In this document: positions 33,689-41,697 of the stretch, piece after piece
Position numbering within the stretch: position 1 is the stretch's first letter
Layout of the letters: each line of letters opens with the position of its first letter
Source of the DNA: Nocardioides perillae
Lineage (GTDB): Bacteria; Actinomycetota; Actinomycetes; Propionibacteriales; Nocardioidaceae
Direction of reading: 5' to 3'
Assembly (NCBI RefSeq): GCF_013409425.1
Contig: NZ_JACCAC010000001.1
Location: forward strand, 620,001 to 684,000
Length of the DNA: 64,000 nucleotides
The notes under the pieces: generated by a model
What the model was told of the DNA's origin: nothing
The model's database searches: none
What the model saw: only the letters and a program-made list of their open reading frames with translations
Program-made: the position numbers and the translations under genes

Positions 33689-34986
33689 TCGACCCGCGAC
33701 TCCTGCGCGACGACCCCGACCGCGTGCGCGCCGGCCAGGCCAAGCGCGGCCTGCCCACCGACGTGGTCGACCAGGCCCTCGCGGCCGACGCCGCCCGCCG
33801 GGCCGCGATCGTCGACTTCGAGGCCAAGCGCGGCGAGCAGAAGCAGCTCGGCAAGCAGGTCGCGAAGGCGCAGGGCGACGAGAAGGCCTCGATCCTGGCC
33901 CGCACCAAGGCGCTGGCGGCCGAGGTCAAGGCCGCGGAGGCGCGCCAGGGCGAGGCGGAGGCCGCCTGGCAGGCCGCGCTGTCGTCGATCCCCAACGTGG
34001 CCGCCGACGAGACGCCGGCCGGCGGCGAGGACGACTTCGTGGTGCTCGAGACCGTCGGCACGCCGCGCGACTTCGCGGCGGAGGGCTTCGAGCCGCGCGA
34101 CCACGTCGAGCTCGGCCGCCTGCTCGGCGCCATCGACCTCGACCGCGGCGCCAAGGTCTCCGGCTCGCGCTTCTACTTCCTCACCGGCGTCGGCGCCGAG
34201 CTCGAGCTCGCGCTGGTCAACCTCGCGATGGAGCAGGCCCGCGAGGCCGGCTTCACGCAGGTGATCGCGCCCTCGCTGGTCAAGCCGCGCGCGATGGAGG
34301 GCACCGGCTTCCTCGGCCAGGCCGCCGACGACGTCTACCGCATCGAGGGCCAGGACATGTACCTCGTCGGCACCTCCGAGGTGCCGATGGCGGCCTACCA
34401 CTCCGACGAGATCCTCGACGGCGCCGCGCTGCCGCTGCGCTACGCCGCGTTCAGCCCGTGCTTCCGCAAGGAGGCCGGCTCCCACGGCAAGGACACCAAG
34501 GGCATCATCCGGGTCCACTGGTTCGACAAGGTGGAGATGTTCGTCTACACCACGCTCGAGGACGCCGAGGCCGAGCACCAGCGGCTGCTGGCCTGGGAGA
34601 AGGCGTTCCTGGACAAGCTGGAGCTGGCCTACCAGGTGATCGACGTCGCCGCCGGCGACCTCGGCCTCTCCGCGCAGCGCAAGTTCGACTGCGAGGCGTG
34701 GATCCCCACCCAGGGCAAGTACCGCGAGCTCACCTCCACCTCCAACTGCACCGACTTCCAGACCCGCCGCCTCGACACCCGCGCCCGGTTCGCGGCCGGC
34801 GAGGGCGGCGGCAGCGAGGTGCGCCCGGTCGCGACGCTCAACGGCACGCTGTGCGCGATGACGCGCACCATCGTGGCGATCCTCGAGACCCACCAGCAGG
34901 CCGACGGCTCGGTGCGCGTGCCCCAGGCACTGCAGAAGTGGCTGGGTCGCGAGGTCCTGGAGCCCGTGGAGCGCCCCGGTGGCTGA
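33685..34986 (+). CDS. serS: Seryl-tRNA synthetase
   Basis: 433 residues. The N-terminal antiparallel coiled coil (about 25-105: [37 protein letters not shown]) binds the long arm of tRNA-Ser. The class II catalytic core has [47 protein letters not shown] (motif 2) and [12 protein letters not shown], with [19 protein letters not shown] (motif 3). GTG 33685 fits the family N-terminus [15 protein letters not shown]. Its start overlaps a putative leader ORF, and its end overlaps the next gene by 8 nt. Confidence 0.97.
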   Translation: MIDPRLLRDDPDRVRAGQAKRGLPTDVVDQALAADAARRAAIVDFEAKRGEQKQLGKQVAKAQGDEKASILARTKALAAEVKAAEARQGEAEAAWQAALSSIPNVAADETPAGGEDDFVVLETVGTPRDFAAEGFEPRDHVELGRLLGAIDLDRGAKVSGSRFYFLTGVGAELELALVNLAMEQAREAGFTQVIAPSLVKPRAMEGTGFLGQAADDVYRIEGQDMYLVGTSEVPMAAYHSDEILDGAALPLRYAAFSPCFRKEAGSHGKDTKGIIRVHWFDKVEMFVYTTLEDAEAEHQRLLAWEKAFLDKLELAYQVIDVAAGDLGLSAQRKFDCEAWIPTQGKYRELTSTSNCTDFQTRRLDTRARFAAGEGGGSEVRPVATLNGTLCAMTRTIVAILETHQQADGSVRVPQALQKWLGREVLEPVERPGG

Positions 34987-35872
34987 GCCCCGCCCCGGCT
35001 GGGTGCCGCGCCTGGTCGCCCTCGACATCGACGGCACCCTGCTGCGCTGGGTCGAGGGCTCGGGCCAGACCCGCGAGGAGGTCTCGCCGGCCGTCCACGA
35101 CGCCGTACGCCGGGTGCTCGACGCCGGCGCCCACATCGTGCTCGCCTCGGGCCGCTCGCCCCACGGGATGACCCGCATCGCCGACCTGCTCGACCTGCGC
35201 GGTCAGCCCGCGCGCGGCGATGCCGACACCCCCGGCGGGGAGGACGAGCGGGTGTGGGTGGTGGCCTCCAACGGCGCGGTGGTCTTCCGCTACCCGCCGG
35301 TCGAGGTGGTGCTCGAGGAGACCTTCGACGCCAGCGCCGCGGTCGCGGAGGTGCTGCGGCACCACCCCGACGCGATGGTTGCGGTCGAGGACCGCGGTGT
35401 CGGCTACCGGGTCAACAAGCCCTTCCCCGACGGCGAGCTCTCCGGCGAGATGCGCGAGACCAGCCTGGAGGAGCTGCTCGGCGAGCCCGTCAGCCGCGTC
35501 ATCGTGCGCGACCCGGAGGCCACCGCCGACGACTTCGTGGCCCTGGCCGCCCGGCTCGGGCTGCACGGCACCGACTACGTCGTCGGCTGGACCGCCTGGA
35601 TGGACCTCGCCCCCGTCGGGGTCTCGAAGGCCTCGGGGCTCGAGCACGTCTGCCAGGCGCTCGGCGTCGAGGCCGCCGACGTGCTCGCCATCGGCGACGG
35701 CCGCAACGACCTCGAGATGCTGCGGTGGGCCGGTCGGGGCGTGGCGATGGGTCAGGCGGTGCCCGAGGTGCACGAGGCCGCCGACGCCACCACGCTCACC
35801 GTCGACGAGGACGGCGCCGCGGTCGAGATGTCCCGCTACTTCCCGGCCGCCGCCGAGGAGGCCTCGGCGTGA
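34979..35872 (+). CDS. HAD-superfamily (Cof-type) hydrolase
   Basis: 297 residues. Motif I is [11 protein letters not shown], motif II ASGRSP, Lys in [16 protein letters not shown] and motif [24 protein letters not shown], as in Cof/sugar-phosphate phosphatases (HAD IIB). The substrate is unknown. It overlaps serS by 8 nt and the next gene by GTGA. serS followed by such a HAD gene is a known actinobacterial arrangement. Confidence 0.92.
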   Translation: MAEPRPGWVPRLVALDIDGTLLRWVEGSGQTREEVSPAVHDAVRRVLDAGAHIVLASGRSPHGMTRIADLLDLRGQPARGDADTPGGEDERVWVVASNGAVVFRYPPVEVVLEETFDASAAVAEVLRHHPDAMVAVEDRGVGYRVNKPFPDGELSGEMRETSLEELLGEPVSRVIVRDPEATADDFVALAARLGLHGTDYVVGWTAWMDLAPVGVSKASGLEHVCQALGVEAADVLAIGDGRNDLEMLRWAGRGVAMGQAVPEVHEAADATTLTVDEDGAAVEMSRYFPAAAEEASA

Positions 35873-36384
35873 CCTCGCCGGTCCCGCCGCCGAGCCTGCC
35901 GCCGGTGGCGGTGACCGACCGGCTCCGGATGCCGCTGTGGACCGCCGACGACGTCGCCGCGATCCGCGCCGGCGGGCGGCGGCAGGGCTACCACCCCGAC
36001 TACCCCCGCCCCGACGACCGCGACGCGGCGGCGCTGTGGCGCGACGGCGACACCTGGGGCCCGCGCCACGTCGTGCGCGGCGTGACCGCCCTGGGCTCGA
36101 TCGGCTTCTTCGGCTCTCCCGAGCCGGCCGCCGACGGCGTGCTGGAGGCCGAGGTGGGCGTCGGCCTGGTGGCGGAGGCCCGCGGCTACGGCTTCGCCAC
36201 CGAGGCGCTGCGCGGCCTGCTCGCCCTCACCGACGCCGCGGGGGTGCGGGTGCGCGCCTCGGTCGAGCCCACGCACCAGGCCAGCCTGCGGGTGCTCGCG
36301 AAGGCCGGGCTGACGGGTCTGCGCGGCGCCGACGAGGACGGCCGCCTCGTCATGGTGCGTCCGCTCCCCGTGGCCGCCCCGTGA
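35869..36384 (+). CDS. GNAT family N-acetyltransferase
   Basis: 171 residues. The RimJ/RimL-like pattern is VTDRLRMPLWTADDVAAIRAG, then GSIGFFGSPE, VGVGLVAEARGYGFATEALRGLL (acetyl-CoA pyrophosphate loop) and VEPTHQASLRVLAKAGLTGL. The acceptor is unknown. GTG 35869 overlaps the upstream HAD stop, and its stop overlaps the next HAD gene, so it is co-translated between two phosphatases. Confidence 0.88.
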   Translation: MTSPVPPPSLPPVAVTDRLRMPLWTADDVAAIRAGGRRQGYHPDYPRPDDRDAAALWRDGDTWGPRHVVRGVTALGSIGFFGSPEPAADGVLEAEVGVGLVAEARGYGFATEALRGLLALTDAAGVRVRASVEPTHQASLRVLAKAGLTGLRGADEDGRLVMVRPLPVAAP

Positions 36385-36440
36385 CCGGCCCCGTGACCGG
36401 CCCCGGGACGGGCCCCGAGACGGGCCCCGAGACCGGCCTC
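36381..36440 (+). repeat. 12-bp tandem repeats at a gene start
   Basis: GTGACCGGCCCC-type units recur about five times (GTGACCGGCCCC, GTGACCGGCCCC, then GGGACGGGCCCC and GAGACGGGCCCC variants). They encode TGPV/TGPE repeats and offer more than one GTG start. Confidence 0.75.
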
Positions 36441-37244
36441 GGGGCCCGCCCGGGCCCGCCGCGGCTGGTCGCGACGGACCTCGACGGCACCCTGCTCGAC
36501 GCCGAGGGACGGGTGAGCACCCGCACGCGCGAGGTGCTCGAGGAGCTCGACCGGCGCGACGTACCGGTCGTCTTCGTCACCGGCCGCCCCGTCCGGTGGA
36601 TGGCGTCGCTGTGGGACGCCGTCGGCGGCCACGGCCTGGCGATCTGCAGCAACGGCGCCCTCGTGTACGACGTGGCGCGCGGCGCCGTCCGCTCGTCCCG
36701 GCGCGTGTCGCCCGAGGTGGCCGTCGAGGTCGGCCGGGTGCTGCGCGCGGCCGTGCCCGGCACGACCTTCGCCCTGGAGCGGCTGGACGGCTTCGCCCGC
36801 GAGGGGGACTTCATGCCGCGGCTGCCCCCCGGTGACGACGTGCCGGTCGGACCGCTGGCGGAGATCGCCGACGACGGCGTGGTCAAGGTGCTCGCGCGGC
36901 ACGAGGAGCTCGAGCCGGAGGACTTCTGGCGGCGCGTCGAGGAGGCCGTCGGGTCGCTCGTGACCACGACGTGGTCCTCGACCGGCGCCCTGGTGGAGAT
37001 GTCGGCGCTCGGCGTCACCAAGGCCTCGACGCTGGAGCAGCTGTGCCGCGAGCTCGGGGTGCTGCGCGAGGACGTCGCCGCCTTCGGCGACATGCCCAAC
37101 GACGTCGCGATGCTGCAGTGGGCCGGTCGCTCGTGGGCGATGGACGCCGCGCACCCGTCGGTGAAGGCCGCGGCGCTGCACGTGGCGCCGCCCCACGACC
37201 TCGACGGTGTGGCGCAGGTGCTGACCGAGCTGTTCGACCTGTGA
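36381..37244 (+). CDS. HAD-superfamily (Cof-type) hydrolase with repetitive N-terminus
   Basis: 287 residues. ATDLDGTLLDAEG is motif I, FVTGRPVRWM motif II, and AFGDMPNDVAMLQWAGRSWAM motif IV. The first 20 residues (TGPVTGPGTGPETGPETG) come from 12-bp tandem repeats that contain further in-frame GTG codons, so length variation at the start is likely. GTG 36381 overlaps the GNAT stop; GTG 36393 is an alternative. Related to, but not a recent copy of, the HAD gene at 34979. Confidence 0.9.
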   Translation: MTGPVTGPGTGPETGPETGLGARPGPPRLVATDLDGTLLDAEGRVSTRTREVLEELDRRDVPVVFVTGRPVRWMASLWDAVGGHGLAICSNGALVYDVARGAVRSSRRVSPEVAVEVGRVLRAAVPGTTFALERLDGFAREGDFMPRLPPGDDVPVGPLAEIADDGVVKVLARHEELEPEDFWRRVEEAVGSLVTTTWSSTGALVEMSALGVTKASTLEQLCRELGVLREDVAAFGDMPNDVAMLQWAGRSWAMDAAHPSVKAAALHVAPPHDLDGVAQVLTELFDL

Positions 37245-37303
37245 GCCGGTTGGGCACACTGGTGCCCCGACCCGCCCGCGCGACCCAGGAGGACCGACCG
37301 CCG

Positions 37304-37924
37304 ATGCCCGCGACCCCTCGGCCCGCCCGGCGCCAGACCACCCTGCTCGCCGCCGCCCTGCTCGCCGCCTCGCCCGTGGCCGGGCTCCCGCTCGCCGCGC
37401 CGGCGGCGGCCGCCCCGCGCGGCTGCCCCACCGCGGGCGGTCTCGCGCAGCAGCTCGCCGACGCCGACGTCGTGCTCGCCGGCACGGTCACCGACGTGGT
37501 GCGGGCCCGCACCGACCGTCCCCGCCAGGCCGAGGCGACGTACACCCTCGAGGTCGACCGGGTGTGGCGTGGCTCGACGCGCGAGGTGGTCGAGGTGACC
37601 GCGCCCGCCGCCTCGCGCACCTGCGGCCTCGCGCTGACGCAGGGGCGCCGCTACGTGCTGTTGGCCACCGCGCAGGGCGCCGACCTGTCCACCGACGCCC
37701 GGCTCGGCACCGCCCCGGCGAGCGAGGCGCTCCTCACCCGGGTGACCGGCGAGCTGGGCGAGGGCCGGGCCGTCGGCGTCGAGCCGAGCGAGCCTGCCGA
37801 CCCCGTCGCGACCACCGTCGACGACTCCCCGCCGCCCGACTTCGGCCGCACCGCGGCCCCCGGCGCCGCCCTCGCGCTCGTCGGCCTCCTCGGCCTGCTG
37901 GTCGTCCGCCGCCGGGCGCGCTGA
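37304..37924 (+). CDS. Exported membrane-anchored protein, TIMP/netrin-like
   Basis: 206 residues. A signal peptide (TTLLAAALLAASPVAGLPLAAPAAAA) precedes GCPTAGGLAQQLADADVVLAGTVTDV and VDRVWRGS with a second Cys, an OB-fold pattern like the NTR/TIMP domains of other actinobacterial surface proteins. A C-terminal helix (GAALALVGLLGLLVV) and RRRAR anchor it, with a Pro-rich stalk before it; no LPXTG motif is present. AGGAGGA lies about 10 nt before the ATG. Function unknown. Confidence 0.8.
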   Translation: MPATPRPARRQTTLLAAALLAASPVAGLPLAAPAAAAPRGCPTAGGLAQQLADADVVLAGTVTDVVRARTDRPRQAEATYTLEVDRVWRGSTREVVEVTAPAASRTCGLALTQGRRYVLLATAQGADLSTDARLGTAPASEALLTRVTGELGEGRAVGVEPSEPADPVATTVDDSPPPDFGRTAAPGAALALVGLLGLLVVRRRAR

Positions 37925-37946
37925 CCCCCCGCTGCCGGGGGCCGTC

Positions 37947-38011
37947 GGAGTCCCCGGTCAGCCGGTGACTCCTGCACTTGTGGCCCGAGAACTCGGCCCA
38001 CAAGTGCAGGA
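37947..38011. repeat. Compound palindromic repeat with CACTTGTG core, copy 2
   Basis: GGAGTCCCCGGTC-AGCCGGTGACTCC (37947-37972) leads into a 42-nt hairpin, 37970-38011. Its 14-nt arms TCCTGCACTTGTGG and CCACAAGTGCAGGA are perfect, and the loop forms an inner CCGAG-AA-CTCGG stem. It lies between convergent genes and probably works as a two-way terminator. The core matches copy 1 at 31891. Confidence 0.85.
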
Positions 38012-38053
38012 CTTGGGCCACAGGACGCGTGCGCGCGGGTCAGGAGCGGGCCG

Positions 38054-38749
38054 TCAGAGATACATCCCGCCGGACCCGGACGGGGAGCCCGGACCCTCGG
38101 GGCCCGGCGCACCCGGGCCACCCGGCCCACCCGGCTGCGGGCGGCCGGCCGGCAGGGCGCGCCGCGCCTGCTCGAGCTGGGCGCGGGCGGCCATCTGCTG
38201 GGCGTAGATCGCGGTCTGGATGCCGTGGAAGAGCCCCTCGAGCCAGCCGACGAGCTGCGCCTGGGCGATCCGCAGCTCCGACTCCGACGGCGTGGTGCCC
38301 TCGGCGAAGGGCAGCGAGAGGCGCCGCAGCTCCTCGACCAGCTCGGGGGCGAGCCCGGCCTCGAGCTCCTTGACCGACGAGGCGTGGATGTCGGCGAGGC
38401 GGGCGCGGCTGGCCTCGTCGAGGGGCGCGGCCTTCACCTCCTCGAGCAGCTGCTTGACCATGGAGCCGATGCGCATGACCTTGGCGGGCTGCTCCACGAG
38501 GTCGGTGAGGTTGCGCTCGTCCTCCTGCTCGAGGTCGCGCCCCGCGTCGACGCCCTCGAGGCCCATGCCCTGCAGGGCGCTGACGGGCACGGCGCCGACC
38601 GGCTGGCCGTCGGGGCCGACCACCACGACGTGCTCCTCGCCCGACGCACCCGCCTGGCCTGGCTGCCCCGCCTGGCCTGGCTGCCCTGACTGGCCCGGCT
38701 GCCCTCCCTGGGGCGCGTGGCCGCTGCGGTCTGCGGGGGTCTGCGTCAT
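38054..38749 (-). CDS. bpa: Bacterial proteasome activator
   Basis: 231 residues. The N-terminus is disordered (GQPGQ repeats). The middle (NLTDLVEQPAKVMRIGSMVKQLLEEVKAAPLDEASRARLADIH) and FAEGTTPSESELRIAQAQLVGWLEGLFHGIQTAIYAQQ match the four-helix core of Mtb Bpa/Rv3780. The protein ends GGMYL, a HbYX motif that docks into 20S proteasome pockets. Bpa opens the gate for ATP-independent degradation. The ATG at 38749 is chosen because TAGGGT lies 7 nt upstream (leaderless). Proteasome core genes are outside the window. Confidence 0.94.
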   Translation of the reverse strand: MTQTPADRSGHAPQGGQPGQSGQPGQAGQPGQAGASGEEHVVVVGPDGQPVGAVPVSALQGMGLEGVDAGRDLEQEDERNLTDLVEQPAKVMRIGSMVKQLLEEVKAAPLDEASRARLADIHASSVKELEAGLAPELVEELRRLSLPFAEGTTPSESELRIAQAQLVGWLEGLFHGIQTAIYAQQMAARAQLEQARRALPAGRPQPGGPGGPGAPGPEGPGSPSGSGGMYL

Positions 38750-38788
38750 GCCTCCCACCCTAGACAGCGGGGGCTCAGCCGCCGGGCC

Positions 38789-39769
38789 CTAGCGGGTGGT
38801 GAGCACGATCTTCCCGACGTGGCCCGACTCCTCCATCAGCCGGTGGGCGTCGGCGGCACGCTCGAGCGGCAGCACGTCGTGGACGACGGGGCGCACCTGG
38901 CCGTCGGCGACCAGCGGCCACACGTGCTCGACGACGGCCGCGCAGATCGCCGCCTTGTCCGCGGCGGGTCGCGAGCGCAGGGAGGTCGCGATGACCGCGC
39001 CGCGCTTGCCGAGGAGCCGGGCGATGTCGAGCTCGCCCTTCACGCCGCCCTGCATCCCGATGATGACGAGGCGGCCCTCGGTGGCGAGCGCGCGGACGTT
39101 GCGGTCGAGGTACTTCGCCCCCATGTTGTCGAGCACGACGTCGGCACCGTGGCCGTCGCCGTGGGTGCGGAGCACCTCGACGAAGTCCTCCTCGCGGTAG
39201 TCGATCGTCACGTCCGCCCCGAGCTCGGCGCAGACCCGCAGCTTCTCCGGCGACCCGGCGGTGGTGAAGACCCGGGCGCCCAGCGCGGAGGCCAGCTGGA
39301 TGGCGAAGGTGCCGATGCCGCCCGCGCCGCCGTGGACCAGCAGCTGCTCGCCGGGCTGCAGGCCCGCCACCATGAAGACGTTGCTCCACACCGTGCACGC
39401 GACCTCCGGCAGGGCGCCGCTCGTGACCAGGTCGACGCCGCCCGGCAGCGGCATCAGCTGCCCGGCGGGCACGGCGACCTGCTCGGCGTAGCCCCCGCCC
39501 GCCAGCAGCGCGCACGCCTCGTCGCCGACCGACCAGCCGGTGACGCCCTCGCCGACGGCGCTGACGGTGCCGCTGCACTCCAGGCCGAGCACGTCGCTCG
39601 CGCCGGGCGGCGGCGGGTAGAACCCCTGCCGCTGCAGCGTGTCCGCACGGTTCACCGCCGTGGCGGCGACGTCGAGCACGACCTCGCCGGGCCCGGCCAC
39701 GGGGTCGGGCAGGTCGACGACGGTGAGGGCCTCGGGGCCTCCGGGCTCGGGAGCGGTGACGGCGCGCAT
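38789..39769 (-). CDS. NAD(P)H:quinone oxidoreductase, zinc-free MDR family
   Basis: 326 residues. ALTVVDLPDPVAGPGEVVLDVAATAVNRADTLQRQG, ECSGTVSAVGEGVTGWSVGDEA and the nucleotide motif VHGGAGGIGTFAIQLASALGARVF mark the quinone oxidoreductase (PIG3-like) branch of medium-chain dehydrogenases. Zinc ligands are absent. TAGGGT lies 7 nt before the ATG. It is 39 nt upstream of the bpa start; bpa has its own promoter box. Confidence 0.92.
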   Translation of the reverse strand: MRAVTAPEPGGPEALTVVDLPDPVAGPGEVVLDVAATAVNRADTLQRQGFYPPPPGASDVLGLECSGTVSAVGEGVTGWSVGDEACALLAGGGYAEQVAVPAGQLMPLPGGVDLVTSGALPEVACTVWSNVFMVAGLQPGEQLLVHGGAGGIGTFAIQLASALGARVFTTAGSPEKLRVCAELGADVTIDYREEDFVEVLRTHGDGHGADVVLDNMGAKYLDRNVRALATEGRLVIIGMQGGVKGELDIARLLGKRGAVIATSLRSRPAADKAAICAAVVEHVWPLVADGQVRPVVHDVLPLERAADAHRLMEESGHVGKIVLTTR

Positions 39770-39802
39770 GGTCCCCACCCTAGGCACCGGGCGGGGCCGC
39801 GC

Positions 39803-40126
39803 TCAGCGCACGAACTCGTCGCTGCTGTGGTCGACCGTGCTGTCGTCGGGCACCTCGAGGTCGACGTCGTCCGGGTCGGGCGCGCTCGCCGGCCGGTCCC
39901 ACCCGTCGGCCAGCGCCTGGGCCCGCCCGGCCAGCCGCTCGAGCTCCTCGGGGCCGGCGTCGGCGCACCCCGCCGCCCGGCCGAGCAGGAAGGCGGTCAC
40001 GGGCCCGGCGCCCGGGTGCACGGTGCGACTCGCGGCGTCGACCAGGTCGGCGACGAGGCCCTCGTCGACCTCCGCGTCGACGTCGAGCACGTCGGACAGC
40101 TCGTCGATCCAGTCGTGCAGGTTCAC
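39803..40126 (-). CDS. DUF6457 domain protein
   Basis: 107 residues from GTG 40126. LHDWIDELSDVLDVDAEVDEGLVADLVDAASRTVHPGAGPVTAFLLGRAAG is the DUF6457 pattern often encoded with or fused to MobA-type nucleotidyltransferases. The C-terminus is acidic. It follows mobA on the same strand, supporting a role in molybdenum cofactor metabolism, though its biochemical activity is not known. Confidence 0.88.
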   Translation of the reverse strand: MNLHDWIDELSDVLDVDAEVDEGLVADLVDAASRTVHPGAGPVTAFLLGRAAGCADAGPEELERLAGRAQALADGWDRPASAPDPDDVDLEVPDDSTVDHSSDEFVR

Positions 40127-40201
40127 CCGGTCACTGTGACCCCGCCCCCCGCGCCGCCGCAAGGGTCCGCGCCGCGCGTCGTACGCCGTGCCCGACGGTG
40201 G

Positions 40202-40816
40202 TCAGTCGGCCCGCAGGCCGCGCAGGTCGGCCCAGGTGTCCACGTCGACGGCCTCGTCGCGCTCGGCGGTGACGGCGGCGAGGTCGAGGGGCGCGAGGAG
40301 GCGGTGGAGCGCGGCGCCGTGGCGCTCCTCACGGGGCGGGGCGACGGCGTCGAGGCGGACGAGGTCGACGACGCCGGCGAGCTGCCGGCGGCCGGGCTCG
40401 CCCGGCGTGGGCCCGGGCTCGTGCAGGAACGCACCGTCGCGGCCCGTCGCCGCGGCTCGCAGCCGGGCGAAGGTGTGCGCCCCGACGCGCGGCATGTCGA
40501 CGGCCAGCACGCCGAGCAGGCGGGGTCGTCGCGCCAGCGCGTCGCGGCCCGCGAGCAGCCCGGCCACGGGACCGCCGCGCGCCGGCTCCTCCACCGTGAA
40601 GGTCACCGGCCGCGTCGTGGGCACCGTCGGCCCGACCACCACGACCTCGTCGGCGTCGGCGCAGGCCGCGAGGGCGTGCTCGAGCAGGGTGCGGCCGCCG
40701 ACCTCGACCGCGCCCTTGTCCGCCCCGCCCAGGCGGGCGCCGGTGCCGCCGGCGAGCACGACGACGCAGAAGCCCCGCGCGCCGTCGCCCGCGCCGCCCC
40801 CCGCGCCGCCGCCCAC
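40202..40816 (-). CDS. mobA: Molybdenum cofactor guanylyltransferase-like protein
   Basis: 204 residues. FCVVVLAGGTGARLGGADKGAVEVGGRTLLEHAL is the nucleotide-binding signature of MobA (LAGGxSxRxGxDK). VVVVGPTVPTT, GGPVAGLLAG and LAVDMPRV follow. It attaches GMP to molybdopterin. GTG 40816 is chosen because GGGAAGGA lies about 4 nt upstream; earlier GTG codons would add a Gly/Ala-rich extension. It forms a pair with the DUF6457 gene and is divergent from the nitrilase gene. Confidence 0.88.
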   Translation of the reverse strand: MGGGAGGGAGDGARGFCVVVLAGGTGARLGGADKGAVEVGGRTLLEHALAACADADEVVVVGPTVPTTRPVTFTVEEPARGGPVAGLLAGRDALARRPRLLGVLAVDMPRVGAHTFARLRAAATGRDGAFLHEPGPTPGEPGRRQLAGVVDLVRLDAVAPPREERHGAALHRLLAPLDLAAVTAERDEAVDVDTWADLRGLRAD

Positions 40817-40883
40817 TGTTCCTTCCCCTGCTGCGCCACCCACGCCCGCGAGTGTGGCAGCACGCGGGTGGCACCCTGGTCCG

Positions 40884-41687
40884 GTGAGCGCACCCGACCG
40901 CCCCGACAGCGCCGGCACCCGCCCGGAGACCCTCACCGTCACCCTCGTGCAGGCCGCCGCCGCGCTGGAGCGGGAGGCGAACCGCGCCCGCCTCGGCGCG
41001 CTGGTGCCCCCGGGCGCCGACCTGACGGTGCTGCCCGAGGCGTTCGCGCGCGACTTCGGCCCGGTCGGCAGCGACGTCGCGCCCCACGCCGAGCCGCTCG
41101 ACGGCCCCTTCGCGACCGCGCTCGCCGGAGCCGCCGAGGCGGCGGGCACCACCGTGGTGGCCGGCATGTTCGAGACCAGCGACGACCCGGCGCGGCCCTT
41201 CAACACGCTCGCGGTGCGCGGCGCGGTCGAGGCGTCCTACCGCAAGATCCACCTCTACGACTCCTTCGGCCACCGCGAGTCCGACCGCCTCAGCCCCGGC
41301 CCGCTCGAGCCCGTCGTCGTCGACGTCGCCGGCTGGCAGGTGGGCCTGATGACCTGCTACGACCTGCGCTTCCCCGAGCTCGGCCGGGCCCTCGTCGCCG
41401 CCGGCGCCGAGGTGCTCGTCGTCCCGGCCGCGTGGCTCGCCGGTCCTCGCAAGCTCGACCACTGGCGCACCCTGGCGCGGGCGCGGGCCATCGAGGACAC
41501 GGCGTACGTCGTGGCGTGCGGCCAGCCGGCGCCGCGCTACACCGGCCACTCGCTGGCCGTCGACCCGTGGGGCGAGGTGCTCGTCGAGGCCGGTGACGGC
41601 GAGGAGACGGTGAGCGCCACGCTGCGCCGCGAGGTGCTCGACGAGGCCCGGTCGACCAACCCGTCGCTGGCGAACCGGCGACTGTAG
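40884..41687 (+). CDS. Carbon-nitrogen hydrolase (nitrilase superfamily)
   Basis: 267 residues. The Glu-Lys-Cys triad is visible: LTVLPEAFARDF, VEASYRKIHLYDSFGHRESD and GLMTCYDLRFPELGRAL. The overall pattern resembles the Nit1/omega-amidase or deaminated glutathione amidase branch rather than true nitrilases. It is cytoplasmic. Its stop TAG doubles as part of the TAGCCT box for the next gene. Confidence 0.92.
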   Translation: MSAPDRPDSAGTRPETLTVTLVQAAAALEREANRARLGALVPPGADLTVLPEAFARDFGPVGSDVAPHAEPLDGPFATALAGAAEAAGTTVVAGMFETSDDPARPFNTLAVRGAVEASYRKIHLYDSFGHRESDRLSPGPLEPVVVDVAGWQVGLMTCYDLRFPELGRALVAAGAEVLVVPAAWLAGPRKLDHWRTLARARAIEDTAYVVACGQPAPRYTGHSLAVDPWGEVLVEAGDGEETVSATLRREVLDEARSTNPSLANRRL

Positions 41688-41697
41688 CCTCACCGCC

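Noticed and set aside
38741..38756. CTGCGTCATGCCTCC looks like the left end of the 46-bp repeat
   Set aside because: It is just the bpa start codon with Thr and Gln codons; no right arm is present. The same applies to CTGCGTCATGGG at the rhodanese start (10183-10194).
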